From CAYOID01 sp964573115 (lineage in GTDB: Bacteria > Desulfobacterota > Desulfovibrionia > Desulfovibrionales > Desulfothermaceae): a DNA stretch of 6,640 nt. A program made the position numbers and the translations under genes. The DNA lies in NCBI GenBank assembly GCA_964573115.1, contig CAZNIP010000139.1, positions 1 to 6,640 on the forward strand. The letters are read 5' to 3'. Positions 5,645 to 6,640 of the stretch are shown here, piece by piece (positions within the stretch are counted from its first letter, which is position 1; every line of letters begins with the position of its first letter). The notes below the pieces were generated by a model. That model did not search any database. It saw only the letters and a list, made by a program, of their open reading frames with translations, and was not told the origin of the DNA.

Positions 5645-5718
5645 TCTGTGTGGGTCTGTGTGGGTCTGTGGCCAAAGAATCTCTCTGCTTTTTACCGACC
5701 CACTGTCCTCTGTGTGGG
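5645..5718. repeat. 10-bp repeat TCTGTGTGGG, tandem plus one distant copy
   Basis: TCTGTGTGGG occurs twice in tandem (5645-5664), continues as TCTGTGG, and returns once at 5709-5718. The last copy takes part in an imperfect dyad, TTTACC (5691-5696) with GGTAAA (5717-5722). It is noncoding and sits next to the 12-bp inverted repeat, so the two may belong to one intergenic element of about 125 bp. Confidence 0.6.
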
Positions 5719-5752
5719 TAAAGACCAGGCCAGCGGCCGGGCTGAAGGTCGA

Positions 5753-6610
5753 TCACCCCTGGTCCGAGTCAATCATGATCTTGAGATCATCCAGGGCTTG
5801 GTCAGACATGGTGAAGGTGTGTTCGGGCCCCGGAAAGGCCCCGCTGAGCACTTCTTTTTTGTACTCCGCAAAGGCTTCCAGGATGACCTCGCGGATCTGG
5901 GCATACTGCTTGACGAATTTCGGAAGGAACTTGTCGAACAGCCCGACCATGTCATGGGTGACCAGGACCTGGCCGTCCACGTCGGGACCGGCGCCGATGC
6001 CAATGACCGGGACATTCACCGACTCGGCGATGACCTTGCCCAGGGGGGCAGGCACGGCTTCAAGAATGATCGAAAAGACACCGGCCTCTTCAAGGGCCAT
6101 GGCGTCATCGTAGATCTGCTTGGCCGCAGCGGCATTCTTGCCCTGCATCTTGAAGCCGCCCAGGGCTGTGGCCGTCTGCGGCGTCAGCCCGATGTGTCCC
6201 TGGACCGGGACGCCGGCCCTGACAATGGCCTTGACCGTCGGTGCGATGTCCACTCCCCCTTCGAGCTTGACCACATCGCAGCCCCCTTCTTTCACCAGGC
6301 GAACCGCATTGCCCACCGCCTGCTCCATGGACACGTGATAGCTGCCAAAAGGCATGTCCCCGACCACGAGCGGGCCCTGGCAGCCGTTCACCACGGCTTT
6401 GATATGATGGATCATCTCCTCCATGGTGACCTTCTCCGTCCCGGCGTGCCCCATGACGACCATCCCCAGGGAATCCCCCACGAGAACGATATCCACCTCG
6501 GACTCGTCTGACATGAGTCCGAACGGATAGTCGTAGGCGGTGAGCATCACCAGTTTGCGGCCTTCGGTCTTGGCCTGACGGATATCCTGGATCGAGACCT
6601 GTCTGCTCAT
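5753..6610 (-). CDS. panB: 3-methyl-2-oxobutanoate hydroxymethyltransferase
   Basis: This 285-residue cytoplasmic enzyme adds a hydroxymethyl group from 5,10-methylenetetrahydrofolate to 2-oxoisovalerate, giving ketopantoate, the first committed step to pantothenate and coenzyme A. The TIM-barrel motifs are all present: TAYDYPF (24-30), VGDSLGM (44-50) with Mg ligand D46 and S47, GDMPFGSY with D85, VKLEGG with K115 and E117, QGHIGLTPQ (137-145), the LEAVPA strand with E184, and VIGIGAGPDVDGQVLV (202-217). These match D45, D84, K112, E114 and E181 of E. coli PanB. Length is slightly above the usual 263-280. AAAGGAG stands eight bases before the ATG. No other pantothenate gene is visible; only 30 bp upstream are in the window. 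It converges on the chemoreceptor gene across 268 bp. Confidence 0.97.
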   Translation of the reverse strand: MSRQVSIQDIRQAKTEGRKLVMLTAYDYPFGLMSDESEVDIVLVGDSLGMVVMGHAGTEKVTMEEMIHHIKAVVNGCQGPLVVGDMPFGSYHVSMEQAVGNAVRLVKEGGCDVVKLEGGVDIAPTVKAIVRAGVPVQGHIGLTPQTATALGGFKMQGKNAAAAKQIYDDAMALEEAGVFSIILEAVPAPLGKVIAESVNVPVIGIGAGPDVDGQVLVTHDMVGLFDKFLPKFVKQYAQIREVILEAFAEYKKEVLSGAFPGPEHTFTMSDQALDDLKIMIDSDQG

Positions 6611-6640
6611 CGTGTGTCTCCTTTCAGTTTTGCCGCTGGC

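Noticed and set aside
5648..6511. 287-codon plus-strand frame antisense to panB
   Set aside because: Shadow of panB; His/Asp/Gly-rich product, starts inside the noncoding repeat.

Overview
The window comes from a GC-rich bacterium (roughly 57% by eye). The gene set suggests an anaerobic, motile Desulfobacterota member such as a Desulfovibrionales sulfate reducer: an arsenic-type operon with a PF03773 (DUF318) permease and a small CPKC redox protein, a short-class (34H-like) chemoreceptor, and a sigma-54 promoter. The lineage is an inference; there is no rRNA or other phylogenetic marker here.

Layout. Positions 1-406 hold no convincing gene, only hairpins, a possible terminator and a doubtful ORF at the left edge. 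From 407 to 3121 a five-gene operon runs on the minus strand. In transcription order it is arsR (GTG start at 3121), arsC (2740), a PF03773-type permease (start 2200), a carboxymuconolactone decarboxylase/AhpD-like protein (start 990) and a thioredoxin-fold CPKC protein (start 643). Gaps between genes are 48, 81, 31 and 23 nt. A promoter-like element with an overlapping TTGG-N8-CCAA operator precedes arsR, and a closely similar 16-mer lies just before the permease gene. Logically, ArsR senses arsenite or a similar thiophilic species, ArsC reduces arsenate, and the permease exports the product. No ArsB, Acr3, ArsA or ArsD is seen in the window. The last two proteins are probably thiol-redox accessories.

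Divergently, on the plus strand, a 688-residue chemoreceptor (3418-5484) is preceded by a very good sigma-54 promoter (3334-3349) and, about 110-150 bp upstream of the expected start of transcription, a perfect 40-bp palindrome (3212-3251) made of two 19-bp dyads spaced 21 bp apart. This looks like an enhancer-type activator site and is the most interesting regulatory structure here. The receptor ends in an aromatic-x-x-aromatic tail (EFERY), a likely CheR/CheB/CheD tether.

The 268-bp convergent gap 5485-5752 contains hairpins and a 10-bp tandem repeat. panB (5753-6610, minus), ketopantoate hydroxymethyltransferase of pantothenate/CoA synthesis, closes the window.

I did not find a phage, IS, CRISPR array, RNA gene or complete unknown system. 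The points worth checking are regulatory (40-bp palindrome plus sigma-54; duplicated ArsR-like operator) and the unusual ars gene complement.
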